Source: Candidatus Minthosoma equi (lineage in GTDB: Bacteria > Bacteroidota > Bacteroidia > Bacteroidales > Bacteroidaceae). From it: a stretch of 49,114 nt of DNA. The translations under genes were made by a program, and so were the position numbers. The notes below the pieces were generated by a model. It was not told the origin of the DNA. It did no database searches and saw only the letters and a program-made list of their open reading frames with translations. Shown here in pieces: positions 32,731 through 41,623 of this stretch; the first letter of the stretch is position 1, and every line of letters starts with the position of its first letter. The DNA lies in contig JAGHUI010000034.1 of NCBI GenBank assembly GCA_018064885.1, forward strand, positions 1-49,114, given 5' to 3'.

Positions 32731-35073
32731 GCTATCCTTGAATTTCGGGATATTGTAATAGCCAGACTTTCCTGTGTCGTAAGGAGCATGGATTCCCACG
32801 CCAAGATCAAGACGAAGGATGAGGTAGCCAAAATCATAGCGAAGTCCGAAACCCGTGCCAAGTGCAAGCGATTTGAGGAATGTGTCGCCTGTAAGTTGAC
32901 CTCCTGGGTGTTCTTCATCATCATGCATCAGCCAAACATTTCCAGCATCAACAAAGAGTGCGCCTTGCAACTCTTTGATGATTGGGAATCTGTATTCCGC
33001 ATTCATTTCCAAACGCAAGTCACCTGACTGATCGAGATATGTTCCCTTACCCATTCTATCCTGATAGCTACCCGGGCCTATGCTTCTAACAGCAAATGCT
33101 CGTACGCTGTTTGCACCACCTACATAGAAGAGTTCGCTATAAGGAGCATAGTTGGAGTTTCCGTAAGTCCAAATGCCTCCCACGCCTACTCGTGTTGCAA
33201 TCTGTGATGCTTCTCCTATGTGGAAAATGTTCTTAAGCTCAAAATTGAACTTCAGGAACTGAGAGTATGGGTTGTAGAGAAGTTTCTTGTCCTTCTGATA
33301 ATAGTCAAAACCGAGAATGGAATTAACTGTATTCAACATATTACCTGACTCCTTGACAGATGCTTCAAAATGCATCGTGTTGGTGATGCGAGTATTCCAT
33401 GTATTATCATAAATGATAGAATACTGAACAGCAGGAATAAACTGATCACGAAGAGACACGAAGAGTGCAGAATTGTGAGATACGATGGAATCAAATCGCG
33501 CTGTCTGCTCTTGCATCTTATTATATGTAATTGTAAGAGGAGACAATTCATGACTCCATGAACGGCTTGTCTGGAAGCCATATTTAGCATCAACTGTGAA
33601 TGACATCAAGCGATAGTAGTTCGCTCTATTCAATTGATTGATTGACAGCCCGAACTGCGTTGACGTCGGATACTTATAAATCTTCTTATTCAACCAAGGA
33701 AAAGCAATCCAAGGATAGGACAGAGAGTTGTCAAGCTCTATCTCATACGAGTCAATGCGATGGTTCTCTCCAAATTGCTTTTGCGTCTGCCATTCGTAGC
33801 TTCCTTTAAGTCCAACGGAGAAGGTTTCTCCATGATGGAAGGCATTACGCTTTGAAAGCGTCACTCCAAGGTGGGGGCCTATTTGAGAATTTGATTTCTG
33901 TGTGATATTGAAATCCAGTTCTGCATTGATAAGTTTGTCCATAGTAAGATCAAGTCGCACATCAAGAGTATCGTCTGACAAACCGTTTGGCATTGTGTCG
34001 CGAGGCGTGAATGTAAGCTTTGCAGATGAGAACATATCCATACTGTAAAGATTGCTTATGGTCTTATCTACTCTTGACTGATCGTAAAGACGTCCTTTCC
34101 AGAACTTGAAATTCTTGAACAGCACACGAGGCTTGATAGGCATTCTATTTCCTTGATATGCTATCTTCAATCCGTATGGAGCAAAGGATATGGAATCATC
34201 ATAAACAAGGTATCGTCCAGAACGCCTGCGCTCTGTGCCTTTTACACTTGTGGAGCTCTGACGGATGTAGGCATTGATATTTCCGAAATAATACTGACGA
34301 TTTGCCTTTTCTGGCATCTTCAGATCAGGCACAGCAACTAAGTGTATTCTGTATGGAGTGTTTGTTGTATCAGCAAGATATGTGACATAATCAGGGCGGA
34401 AGTAATAGAATCCTTGATTATGAAATTCATTGGTAATACGCTCTTTTTCGCTCGTAAGGTCAAGAGTGGAGAACTGTCCATTCTTGTGCAAATAGGAATC
34501 TTTTATTGTCGCGTTTATAATGGAATCCTGAATGCCCTTGAATTTGAATCTTATTGAATCGTAAATATATGGATCGCCCAAATGAACATCATAACGAATT
34601 TTCTGTTTCTTTGGATTCTTCTGATCAACAAGAGAATAGTCAACCTTTCCTTGGAAATATCCATAGTTCTGGAGCAAGTTTGTTGCCACCTTTGCACGAA
34701 CATCTGGAGACACATGGTTAATAGTTGTTGGCGTGGAAGCAAAGGAATTGAACATCCATTTATTGAATCCAACACGAGGCTTATTAACTAACGCATTGTA
34801 AGTCCAAAGACCTATCTGAATAGGATTCCTTGCGTATGAGCTTCCTAAAAGAGCGCCATTAGGAGCATAATCGAGTGCAGCTTCAACTTCGGCAATAGCT
34901 AATTCCTCTGCATCGGTGCCTTTTTTATCATGCACTTTCACCTTGTCAATGCCAATGTAAAGCACTTCGTCCTCTTCCAATGCGCTTGTTGTGGAACAAG
35001 AGAAGAACGTGAACAACGTGGAACTGACAAACAACAATAATAGTAATATGTGTAGTTTATGTTTCTGCATCAT
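32695..35073 (-). CDS. tamL: TamL, BamA/TamA-family outer-membrane lipoprotein
   Basis: 792 aa. A signal sequence ends in FFSC with the lipid-bearing Cys at residue 26, which marks the Bacteroidota TamL form rather than TamA. POTRA-like domains occupy about residues 40-380. The C-terminal barrel closes with Omp85 motifs (GGANSVRAFAVRSIGPGSY, LRLEMNAEYRFP, GTGFGLRYDFGYLILRLDLGVG) and a terminal aromatic (GYPF). It works with TamB in outer-membrane protein or lipid delivery. Its ATG overlaps the tamB stop by four bases (ATGA), so the two are translationally coupled. The 3' end overlaps the EamA gene. Confidence 0.92.
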   Translation of the reverse strand: MMQKHKLHILLLLLFVSSTLFTFFSCSTTSALEEDEVLYIGIDKVKVHDKKGTDAEELAIAEVEAALDYAPNGALLGSSYARNPIQIGLWTYNALVNKPRVGFNKWMFNSFASTPTTINHVSPDVRAKVATNLLQNYGYFQGKVDYSLVDQKNPKKQKIRYDVHLGDPYIYDSIRFKFKGIQDSIINATIKDSYLHKNGQFSTLDLTSEKERITNEFHNQGFYYFRPDYVTYLADTTNTPYRIHLVAVPDLKMPEKANRQYYFGNINAYIRQSSTSVKGTERRRSGRYLVYDDSISFAPYGLKIAYQGNRMPIKPRVLFKNFKFWKGRLYDQSRVDKTISNLYSMDMFSSAKLTFTPRDTMPNGLSDDTLDVRLDLTMDKLINAELDFNITQKSNSQIGPHLGVTLSKRNAFHHGETFSVGLKGSYEWQTQKQFGENHRIDSYEIELDNSLSYPWIAFPWLNKKIYKYPTSTQFGLSINQLNRANYYRLMSFTVDAKYGFQTSRSWSHELSPLTITYNKMQEQTARFDSIVSHNSALFVSLRDQFIPAVQYSIIYDNTWNTRITNTMHFEASVKESGNMLNTVNSILGFDYYQKDKKLLYNPYSQFLKFNFELKNIFHIGEASQIATRVGVGGIWTYGNSNYAPYSELFYVGGANSVRAFAVRSIGPGSYQDRMGKGTYLDQSGDLRLEMNAEYRFPIIKELQGALFVDAGNVWLMHDDEEHPGGQLTGDTFLKSLALGTGFGLRYDFGYLILRLDLGVGIHAPYDTGKSGYYNIPKFKDSLGFHFAVGYPF

Positions 35074-38000
35074 CTTTCATTTTTCTTGTTATCAAATGAT
35101 TCACGCTGTGTACTTTCTGATTCTCGTCGCGGTTCTGTAGCATCGGAGTTCCTGTTGTTTGATTCTGTTACAGGTTCTTCTTTCTTCTTTTTCCAAATCA
35201 TAAGATCAGAGAGTTTGTCCACTTTCTTCTTTAGCAGCAAACCCACACCATTCTTATCCACTTCACCTTCCACGAGATTTGTGTAATCTTTCTCATGGAA
35301 AAGACGGATGTACTGCGTGCCGCCATTATCAAGTCGCCATTCAAGAGAGACGTCATCAATATAAGCACCAGACTCGTTGTTAGTCTTATTTCCATCTGCG
35401 CTGACTTTTCCGCCAACAACGACATTAAGGCGATCGGAGAAGAAACGACGAGAGAACTGGAATGAGTAGTCGGTGCGCTTAGTTCCATCGTCACGTGTGG
35501 TTTGAGACATACCCACATTCACATCCACCATAGTGCTAAGTGCTTGACCAGCAATGTTATTTATCTCATTTTGCAAGAAATTATTGAGAGCATTACCCGC
35601 CGTCACGCCACGAGAATTTGTGTCGGACACATAGAGTCCGGTAGCAATAAGAGCAACGGCAAGCTTATTCTTTTCTTCTGGAGAGAAACCTGCAAGTTCA
35701 TTCTGAACATTAACATCCTCAGGCGCATCAATAACAAACTGTATCTGCATGTTTTCAAGAGTGTTGGAAATCTTCAAGCCTGTATCGAATGCTACACTTC
35801 GGCTTGTTCCATCGCTTGCACCAACAGTAGTCTTGACTCTTTCTGTTGCTGTGATATTAAGAATAGGATTAGCAGGAGCACCAGTAAATTCAATGTATGA
35901 ACCGCTATGAATAGTGAACACACGCAATGGAATGACAGGCATGGTGTATTTCATGTCACCTTCATTGATTGTGTAGCGTCCTTGCAAGTTGAACACGCCT
36001 TCTGGAGTGTAAGACATTGTGAGAGTTCCACCTCCCTGAACATTGACGTAGCTTTCGCCATCGGCAGAAAGTTCTGCACGAAGCAAAGCACCATCTTCGA
36101 CAACAAGGGATAGGTTCATGTCAATACCCATGAACGATTTAACTTCTATCTCATCCAATGGTGGAGGAGGAGCACTGAAATCAACAAACGTCACAATATC
36201 TTCCAGACGATCACCCTGGTAGAGTGGCGTTTCAGACATGATATAAGTGGCATTTGTTGTTGGCAGAACACGCACCAATCCACGAACAGTGAGGTCTTTT
36301 GTCGATCCAATAACACGAGTGAAGAAATCGCCATACATTTCTCCGAAAAGAACTTTCTTTGCTGTACGCTTAGAGTCAACAAGCTTGAAGTTCTTTCCGC
36401 GCAAAGAAAGCGACATGAATATCTCATCAAGATTGGCAAAATCAACATAGCCATTAAGAGAAAGAGGATTAGTTTGTTCTTTATCCTCTGCTGCATAGAA
36501 ACTGAACTGATTAAAATCTATGCGGCTATTATTAAAGGCAATAAAATCATTGGCAAGCGCAAGGTCAATGCTATACTGATTCGACATCACATGAACATCA
36601 GAAGGCTGAAGCGCACCATTTATGCGGAAATCATCAAGAGGACCTGTTACAGCCAAATCACCATCAAGATTTCCAGAGAACTGAACTAACTGATCTGGGA
36701 CAAATGGAGATACGAGAGACATTGGGATGTGAGCGAGCAGAAGCCTTGCATCAACATTTCCCTCTCCTTCAGAATCGTACGTTCCTGATACAGTTGCTAT
36801 CTTGTCTCTATTATAACCGATAACGGCATTAACACTATGCTTTGTCTGACCTTGTGGAACGTATGAATAAGCAGCACTAACCATGCCGACATCCATGCCT
36901 TCATACTTAAACTTTTCCGTACAAAGCTGACCTTCAACAAGGAAATTATCATCTGTCTCCGCATACTCTGCATATCCTTCAAGCATACCAGACATGCTTG
37001 GAAGTCCTGGAACAGGAATAACTGCTAATAATTTCTCTATATTTAAAGATGTGAAAGCGACTTCTGCCGTTTGCCGGCTATCTGTATCATTGGCATACAG
37101 CTCAATAGCACAACTATCTGCTGTACTCTTAAGCCTGATATCTGCTTCAATTGGTTTATTAGGACGCAAACGTATGAAGTTTTCTTCATTTATTGCAAAT
37201 TCTCTATAGGCAATAATCGGACGCTCAGGATAGAGATTCATGTTTACGCACGAATCATTGGCATGAGCAAAAAGTCCAAGATCAATACCTTTCTTACCTT
37301 CTTTATCATAATACTTAAGATGCGCATCAGCCTTATCTGCCATGAGATAGCCATCAAGAGTAGCAGTAAAGGCTGGCAACTGAGGCTGTTCTTTGCATTT
37401 CACTCCTGCTTTGAAATCAAGCTTTGAACTGTCTTGAGACACAATGAAGAAAGCTGAATCCACCTTAATGCTATCTGTCATGAAAGAATACACATGGCCC
37501 TTTCCATCAATACCAGTTTCTGGAGAGACATCAACATTTGCAAAGAACTCTCGGAAACTATAGCCAAATGTTCTAAGTACATCAGAGACAGGGTTATGTT
37601 CTCCTGCAGTAACATGAAAAGTTGCATCTGGAAGGTATGTTTTCAGATAATCAAGATTAACTTTACGTTCCTTAAACTGACGAGTTGCCACTCTGAGAAA
37701 TTTATCAAGCTGAGGCTGCAGTTTGAACATATTTTCTGGAGCGCAGAAATCAAAACTAAGATCACCTGTTCGCACAACAGCAATAGTGCTGTCTTTTTGC
37801 GCTTCGGCAAGAAGATGGAACTCATCAGTCACAATGGAATCTTTTCCAAGCACTAACGACAAAGCATCAATATTGGAATCTATGTGGAAAAGTTTATCGA
37901 AATTGTATGAGAAATCAAACACTCCACTGGTTCTTGCCGTTAAGACATCATCACTAAAGCCCATTGATTGGACATCTACATTAGATAAATCAATATCTAA

Positions 38001-39686
38001 TATGCCGGCAATCAAATTTTTATTTATTTGGGCATCAAGTGTCAAATCTGTCGTTATCTGTTTATTGTTACAAAGCAAATCAAGAACAAGTTTTCCTCCC
38101 TTAAACTGAGCATCAGCATCGATATTGCTCAAGTCAATCTTTCCCATTCTGCTTTCATCAAGATGGGCAGTAGCGTTCATTACTGTAGAAGGAGCATAGA
38201 AATCAAAACCTTTGCCATCTGCCTGAATATTACCAGAAAGCACGGTGCGATCGGAAATGTCAACAAACTTATTCAGCAGCACATTCTTGAAGATTGCATC
38301 GACCTTATAAGCTTCACTTGCCATCACATAGCTGCCATCTATATTTACTGTAGAACTATTGCCAAAATCTCCATTCAAAGTTGCTTGCAAGGATAAGTCA
38401 TCTCCCGCAACATCCCATAGCATAGCTTTTCCATCAGCTGTCAACATTCCTGGAACCTTAAAGTACATCTTCTCCACATCTAAAGTCTGAAGATTACCTT
38501 TTGCTTTCATCTGCATTTGAACAGGTTGTGCAGGCAACTGCTGGTTCATCATCTGACATACATCCTTTGTACTTTCACCACCCATTCTTGTGAAATAGAT
38601 AATGTCGCCCTTGCCGATCTGTCCTTCTGCCAAAACAGAAAATGCGCCAGGAGCAACATCATCAAAGGCATTCATATCCATACGGTATGAAAGACTGACA
38701 GAACTATCATCAGTCATCACTTTCATTTTAGGAACAGTAAGTGAGAGAGAATCCATCTCCACCCTGCCTCGTGCTTCTTTTATATGAAGACCACTCTGTT
38801 CTTTTGCATGAAACGTGCTAATATCCAATGCTAATTCACCCGTGCCGAGATAGCACAAGGAATCTATAGAAAGATTAACATCCTTAAAAAACAAATGATT
38901 AGGATCAAGTACATTCGGATTTGTGAGACTTAATCTTGGCTGTTTACGCAGTTCGTATCTTGCCGATGATTCCTTTATTTGAAGTTTGTCAACTTTGTAT
39001 ATCTCCTCTCCAAGATCAATAAAAGCAGAAGCGTGAGCGCTATTTATATCAGCATAAGCATAGGTGCTATCAGCTTGCGGTGTAAGCAATACTGTTGTTT
39101 TAACATTTTGCAATTCAACATCATCTAATCTAATCTTCCATGTCTGCGGTTCGCTTTCTGTTGTATCCTCCGGAACACTATCAGCAAGCATCACAAACAA
39201 ATCAGCATCTCGCAGCAATGCCTTGTTTACCACAGCAAGCTCTTCCTTCAAATCTGTACTGTGGGAATCAAGACTTAGTTCTGATATTCTTCCTTTAATA
39301 ACACAAGCGTCAACAAATTCTTTTGTATAAATCTTTGCATCATATAGATGAACAGCATCAACCTCGGCCTTCAACTCAAATAATGGTAATGCTCTTACAC
39401 TAACATCAAGTTCACGAGCATCAATAACGGTATCTCCTTCCTGAATAGCAAGCATTCCTCCCATTGAGAGATCAAGAGGGAACTTCAGTCGTACATTATC
39501 GACCGTAACTTTCATGTTCATCTCTTCACTCAGTACATCACACGCCTTATCAACTGCCCATTTCTGCACAGGAGGCAAGTAAATTATTATTGCTGCAAGA
39601 AGAAACAACGCAAAAGGGGTTAGCGCAACCCACAAAAATATGCGCCAACCCCATCCGAGTATGGTATGTTTACCGTATTTTTTCAT
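35070..39686 (-). CDS. tamB: TamB-like translocation/assembly module protein
   Basis: 1538 aa. An N-terminal anchor (about 10-35) is followed by AsmA-like opening sequence (YLPPVQKWAVDKACDVLSEEMNMKVTVDNVRL) and a long beta-repeat body. The C-terminal TamB (DUF490) domain carries conserved-looking pieces: GYLYS-type strands, YTINEGDMKYTMPVIPLRVFTIHSGSYIEFTGAPANPILNITA, LQNEINNIAGQALSTMVDVNVGM and the ending SFQFSRRFFSDRLNVVVGGKVS. It forms a periplasm-spanning groove with TamL. It starts directly after the mdh stop (TAA then ATG), so mdh, tamB and tamL are one operon. Confidence 0.93.
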   Translation of the reverse strand: MKKYGKHTILGWGWRIFLWVALTPFALFLLAAIIIYLPPVQKWAVDKACDVLSEEMNMKVTVDNVRLKFPLDLSMGGMLAIQEGDTVIDARELDVSVRALPLFELKAEVDAVHLYDAKIYTKEFVDACVIKGRISELSLDSHSTDLKEELAVVNKALLRDADLFVMLADSVPEDTTESEPQTWKIRLDDVELQNVKTTVLLTPQADSTYAYADINSAHASAFIDLGEEIYKVDKLQIKESSARYELRKQPRLSLTNPNVLDPNHLFFKDVNLSIDSLCYLGTGELALDISTFHAKEQSGLHIKEARGRVEMDSLSLTVPKMKVMTDDSSVSLSYRMDMNAFDDVAPGAFSVLAEGQIGKGDIIYFTRMGGESTKDVCQMMNQQLPAQPVQMQMKAKGNLQTLDVEKMYFKVPGMLTADGKAMLWDVAGDDLSLQATLNGDFGNSSTVNIDGSYVMASEAYKVDAIFKNVLLNKFVDISDRTVLSGNIQADGKGFDFYAPSTVMNATAHLDESRMGKIDLSNIDADAQFKGGKLVLDLLCNNKQITTDLTLDAQINKNLIAGILDIDLSNVDVQSMGFSDDVLTARTSGVFDFSYNFDKLFHIDSNIDALSLVLGKDSIVTDEFHLLAEAQKDSTIAVVRTGDLSFDFCAPENMFKLQPQLDKFLRVATRQFKERKVNLDYLKTYLPDATFHVTAGEHNPVSDVLRTFGYSFREFFANVDVSPETGIDGKGHVYSFMTDSIKVDSAFFIVSQDSSKLDFKAGVKCKEQPQLPAFTATLDGYLMADKADAHLKYYDKEGKKGIDLGLFAHANDSCVNMNLYPERPIIAYREFAINEENFIRLRPNKPIEADIRLKSTADSCAIELYANDTDSRQTAEVAFTSLNIEKLLAVIPVPGLPSMSGMLEGYAEYAETDDNFLVEGQLCTEKFKYEGMDVGMVSAAYSYVPQGQTKHSVNAVIGYNRDKIATVSGTYDSEGEGNVDARLLLAHIPMSLVSPFVPDQLVQFSGNLDGDLAVTGPLDDFRINGALQPSDVHVMSNQYSIDLALANDFIAFNNSRIDFNQFSFYAAEDKEQTNPLSLNGYVDFANLDEIFMSLSLRGKNFKLVDSKRTAKKVLFGEMYGDFFTRVIGSTKDLTVRGLVRVLPTTNATYIMSETPLYQGDRLEDIVTFVDFSAPPPPLDEIEVKSFMGIDMNLSLVVEDGALLRAELSADGESYVNVQGGGTLTMSYTPEGVFNLQGRYTINEGDMKYTMPVIPLRVFTIHSGSYIEFTGAPANPILNITATERVKTTVGASDGTSRSVAFDTGLKISNTLENMQIQFVIDAPEDVNVQNELAGFSPEEKNKLAVALIATGLYVSDTNSRGVTAGNALNNFLQNEINNIAGQALSTMVDVNVGMSQTTRDDGTKRTDYSFQFSRRFFSDRLNVVVGGKVSADGNKTNNESGAYIDDVSLEWRLDNGGTQYIRLFHEKDYTNLVEGEVDKNGVGLLLKKKVDKLSDLMIWKKKKEEPVTESNNRNSDATEPRRESESTQRESFDNKKNER

Positions 39687-40673
39687 TTAGAGATTAGGAT
39701 TCTCTGACTTCCATTCAGCAACTGCAGGAATGATGCCGAGAGAGATAATCTCATCACGCATCTTCTGAAGATGAGCATAAGAAGCATCGAGAGCTGCCAT
39801 TTCCTCAGCAGTGCCTTCTGGCTCTGTGAAATGAACACCAGTAGCATCGATTGTTGTAGGCATAGCCATCATTACATTCTGATACTTAGCGTTGTTTACA
39901 TAGCAACCTGCTGGCCAATTGAACTTCTCACCGCCCATAGCGCCTTCAATCATCTTTACAGCCTGATATGCAGGGCTTTGGAAAGAAGAGCGACCACGAA
40001 GCTTAATGATGTTAGAACCACCCTGAGTTGTCATGTGCTTGATCTCAGCCCAACGCTCAGCAGAAGGCATCATGTCTGCAAGAGGCTTGCCATCGATGAG
40101 AGCCTTAGAAGCAAATACAGCCATCTGCTCACCGTGACCACCATAAGTGTATGCATTAGTAACCTTATCCTGCTGTACACCGAACTCAAGAGCAAGCTGC
40201 TGCTGAAGACGAGTTGAGTCGAGAGCTGCAAGTGAAGTGAGCTGGTTTGGCTTCAAGCCTGAGTGGATGAGAGCAGTAAGAGCTGTAACGTCAGCTGGGT
40301 TGAAGATAACAACAACATGCTTTACATCTGGACAATACTTCTTGATGTTCTCACCGAAGTCTGCTGCGATCTGGCAGTTACCCTTGAGGAGGTCCTCACG
40401 AGTCATACCTTCCTTACGTGGAGCACCACCTGAAGAAATGATGTACTTTGCACCTGAGAATGCTTCTGCAGGATCAACTGTGTAAGAGAGGTTTGCACCT
40501 GGGAACGCACAGTGGCACATTTCGTCATATACACCATGAACACCTGGCTCATAGATATCGTAAAGACAAATGTTTGGAGTAAGACCAAGCATAAGCACTG
40601 ACTGTACCATGTTAGAACCAATCATACCGCCGGCTCCAACAATCAAGAGTTTTTCATCTGTTAAAAATGCCAT
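39687..40673 (-). CDS. mdh: Malate dehydrogenase
   Basis: 328 aa NAD-dependent malate/lactate dehydrogenase-type enzyme of the TCA or succinate route. The Rossmann motif is GAGGMIG (13-19). Substrate arginines are Arg86 (APRKEGMTR) and Arg92; Asp152 and Arg155 lie in LDSTR; the catalytic His180 is in YGGHGEQM. The choice of malate over lactate rests on APRKEGMTREDLL. It has a full promoter at 40725-40756 and heads an operon with tamB and tamL, an unusual pairing of a metabolic enzyme with envelope assembly genes. Confidence 0.93.
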   Translation of the reverse strand: MAFLTDEKLLIVGAGGMIGSNMVQSVLMLGLTPNICLYDIYEPGVHGVYDEMCHCAFPGANLSYTVDPAEAFSGAKYIISSGGAPRKEGMTREDLLKGNCQIAADFGENIKKYCPDVKHVVVIFNPADVTALTALIHSGLKPNQLTSLAALDSTRLQQQLALEFGVQQDKVTNAYTYGGHGEQMAVFASKALIDGKPLADMMPSAERWAEIKHMTTQGGSNIIKLRGRSSFQSPAYQAVKMIEGAMGGEKFNWPAGCYVNNAKYQNVMMAMPTTIDATGVHFTEPEGTAEEMAALDASYAHLQKMRDEIISLGIIPAVAEWKSENPNL

Positions 40674-40724
40674 AATTGATTGTTTTTTTTATTTATGATA
40701 TTTGATTTATAGTCTTTCAACTCG

Positions 40725-40756
40725 CAAATTTATCCTTTTTATTTATTCTTTACAAA
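40725..40756 (-). promoter_or_regulatory. Promoter of mdh-tamB-tamL
   Basis: Minus strand: TTTG (40756-40753), 20-bp spacer, TAAATTTG (40732-40725). The leader to the mdh ATG is about 47 bases. Confidence 0.85.
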
Positions 40757-40805
40757 CAAACTAACTGTTTTTTTCAGTAAAACACAAAAGATTTACTTTT
40801 ATTCA

Positions 40806-40854
40806 CAAAAAATAAGGGAGTTATTGCAAAATAGAACATACAATAACTCCCTTA
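40806..40854 (-). terminator. Terminator of the nitrilase-family gene
   Basis: A 14-bp perfect stem (TAAGGGAGTTATTG / CAATAACTCCCTTA, 40813-40826 and 40841-40854) followed, on the minus strand, by TTTTTTG. It separates the YfhO-nitrilase operon from mdh. Confidence 0.85.
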
Positions 40855-40872
40855 CGAATACATTTATATAAA

Positions 40873-41622
40873 TTAGTCCGCATCATCTAATACGGGGAAC
40901 TTTTTCCGGAAAGCGGCAAGTGCTTCCATATCAAGATCAGCCGTAATAGCACATTGCTTGTTGAGTTCACATTCTGCAATAGTTCTGCCATACGCATCGA
41001 TGAGCATGGTGCCGCCGCAATACTTGCAAGCCAGATCTTCCCCCACACGATTAACAGCTGCTACATAGCATTGATTCTCTATGGCGCGAGCATGAAGAAG
41101 AGTGTTCCAAACCTCAATTCTGCTTGTTGGCCATGAAGCCACATAAATGGCAACATCATAAGGCGTTTCATCATTGTTGCGAGCAAAAACCGGGAAACGG
41201 AGATCATAGCATACTTGAAGAAGGAAGCGCACTCCTCTAAAATCCACAACAACTCTTTCTTCTCCTTTCGTATATCTTTTATGCTCGCCTCCATAAGTGA
41301 AAAGATGACGTTTGTCATAATAGATACACTCACCATCAGGCTTAACGAAATAGAAACGATTTGCAAACTTACCGTCTTCCTCGATTGCCACGCTGCCGCA
41401 AATAGCAGCATCCAACTTAGCTGCTATCATCTGCATCCAGCGAAGAGACAAACCATCCTTCTCCGCAACATCTTCTGGATGAACAGCAAATCCTGTGGAA
41501 AACATTTCGGGAAGAACATACACATCGCTCTTCTCTAAGTCTCTGAGCACACCCTCTGCCACTTGCTGATTAGCAGAGGGATTTGCCCAAATGATATCTT
41601 GTTGCAGAAGTGATATTTTCAT
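40873..41622 (-). CDS. Nitrilase-family amidohydrolase (omega-amidase-like)
   Basis: 249 aa of the carbon-nitrogen hydrolase superfamily. The catalytic triad is Glu39 (LPEMFSTGF), Lys104 (YDKRHLFTYGGE) and Cys138 (LLQVCYDLRFP). The close match to YafV/Nit2-like sequences suggests omega-amidase activity on alpha-ketoglutaramate or similar; the substrate is inferred. It is cytoplasmic. Its ATG lies one base after the YfhO stop, so they are co-transcribed. Confidence 0.9.
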   Translation of the reverse strand: MKISLLQQDIIWANPSANQQVAEGVLRDLEKSDVYVLPEMFSTGFAVHPEDVAEKDGLSLRWMQMIAAKLDAAICGSVAIEEDGKFANRFYFVKPDGECIYYDKRHLFTYGGEHKRYTKGEERVVVDFRGVRFLLQVCYDLRFPVFARNNDETPYDVAIYVASWPTSRIEVWNTLLHARAIENQCYVAAVNRVGEDLACKYCGGTMLIDAYGRTIAECELNKQCAITADLDMEALAAFRKKFPVLDDAD

Positions 41623-41623
41623 T

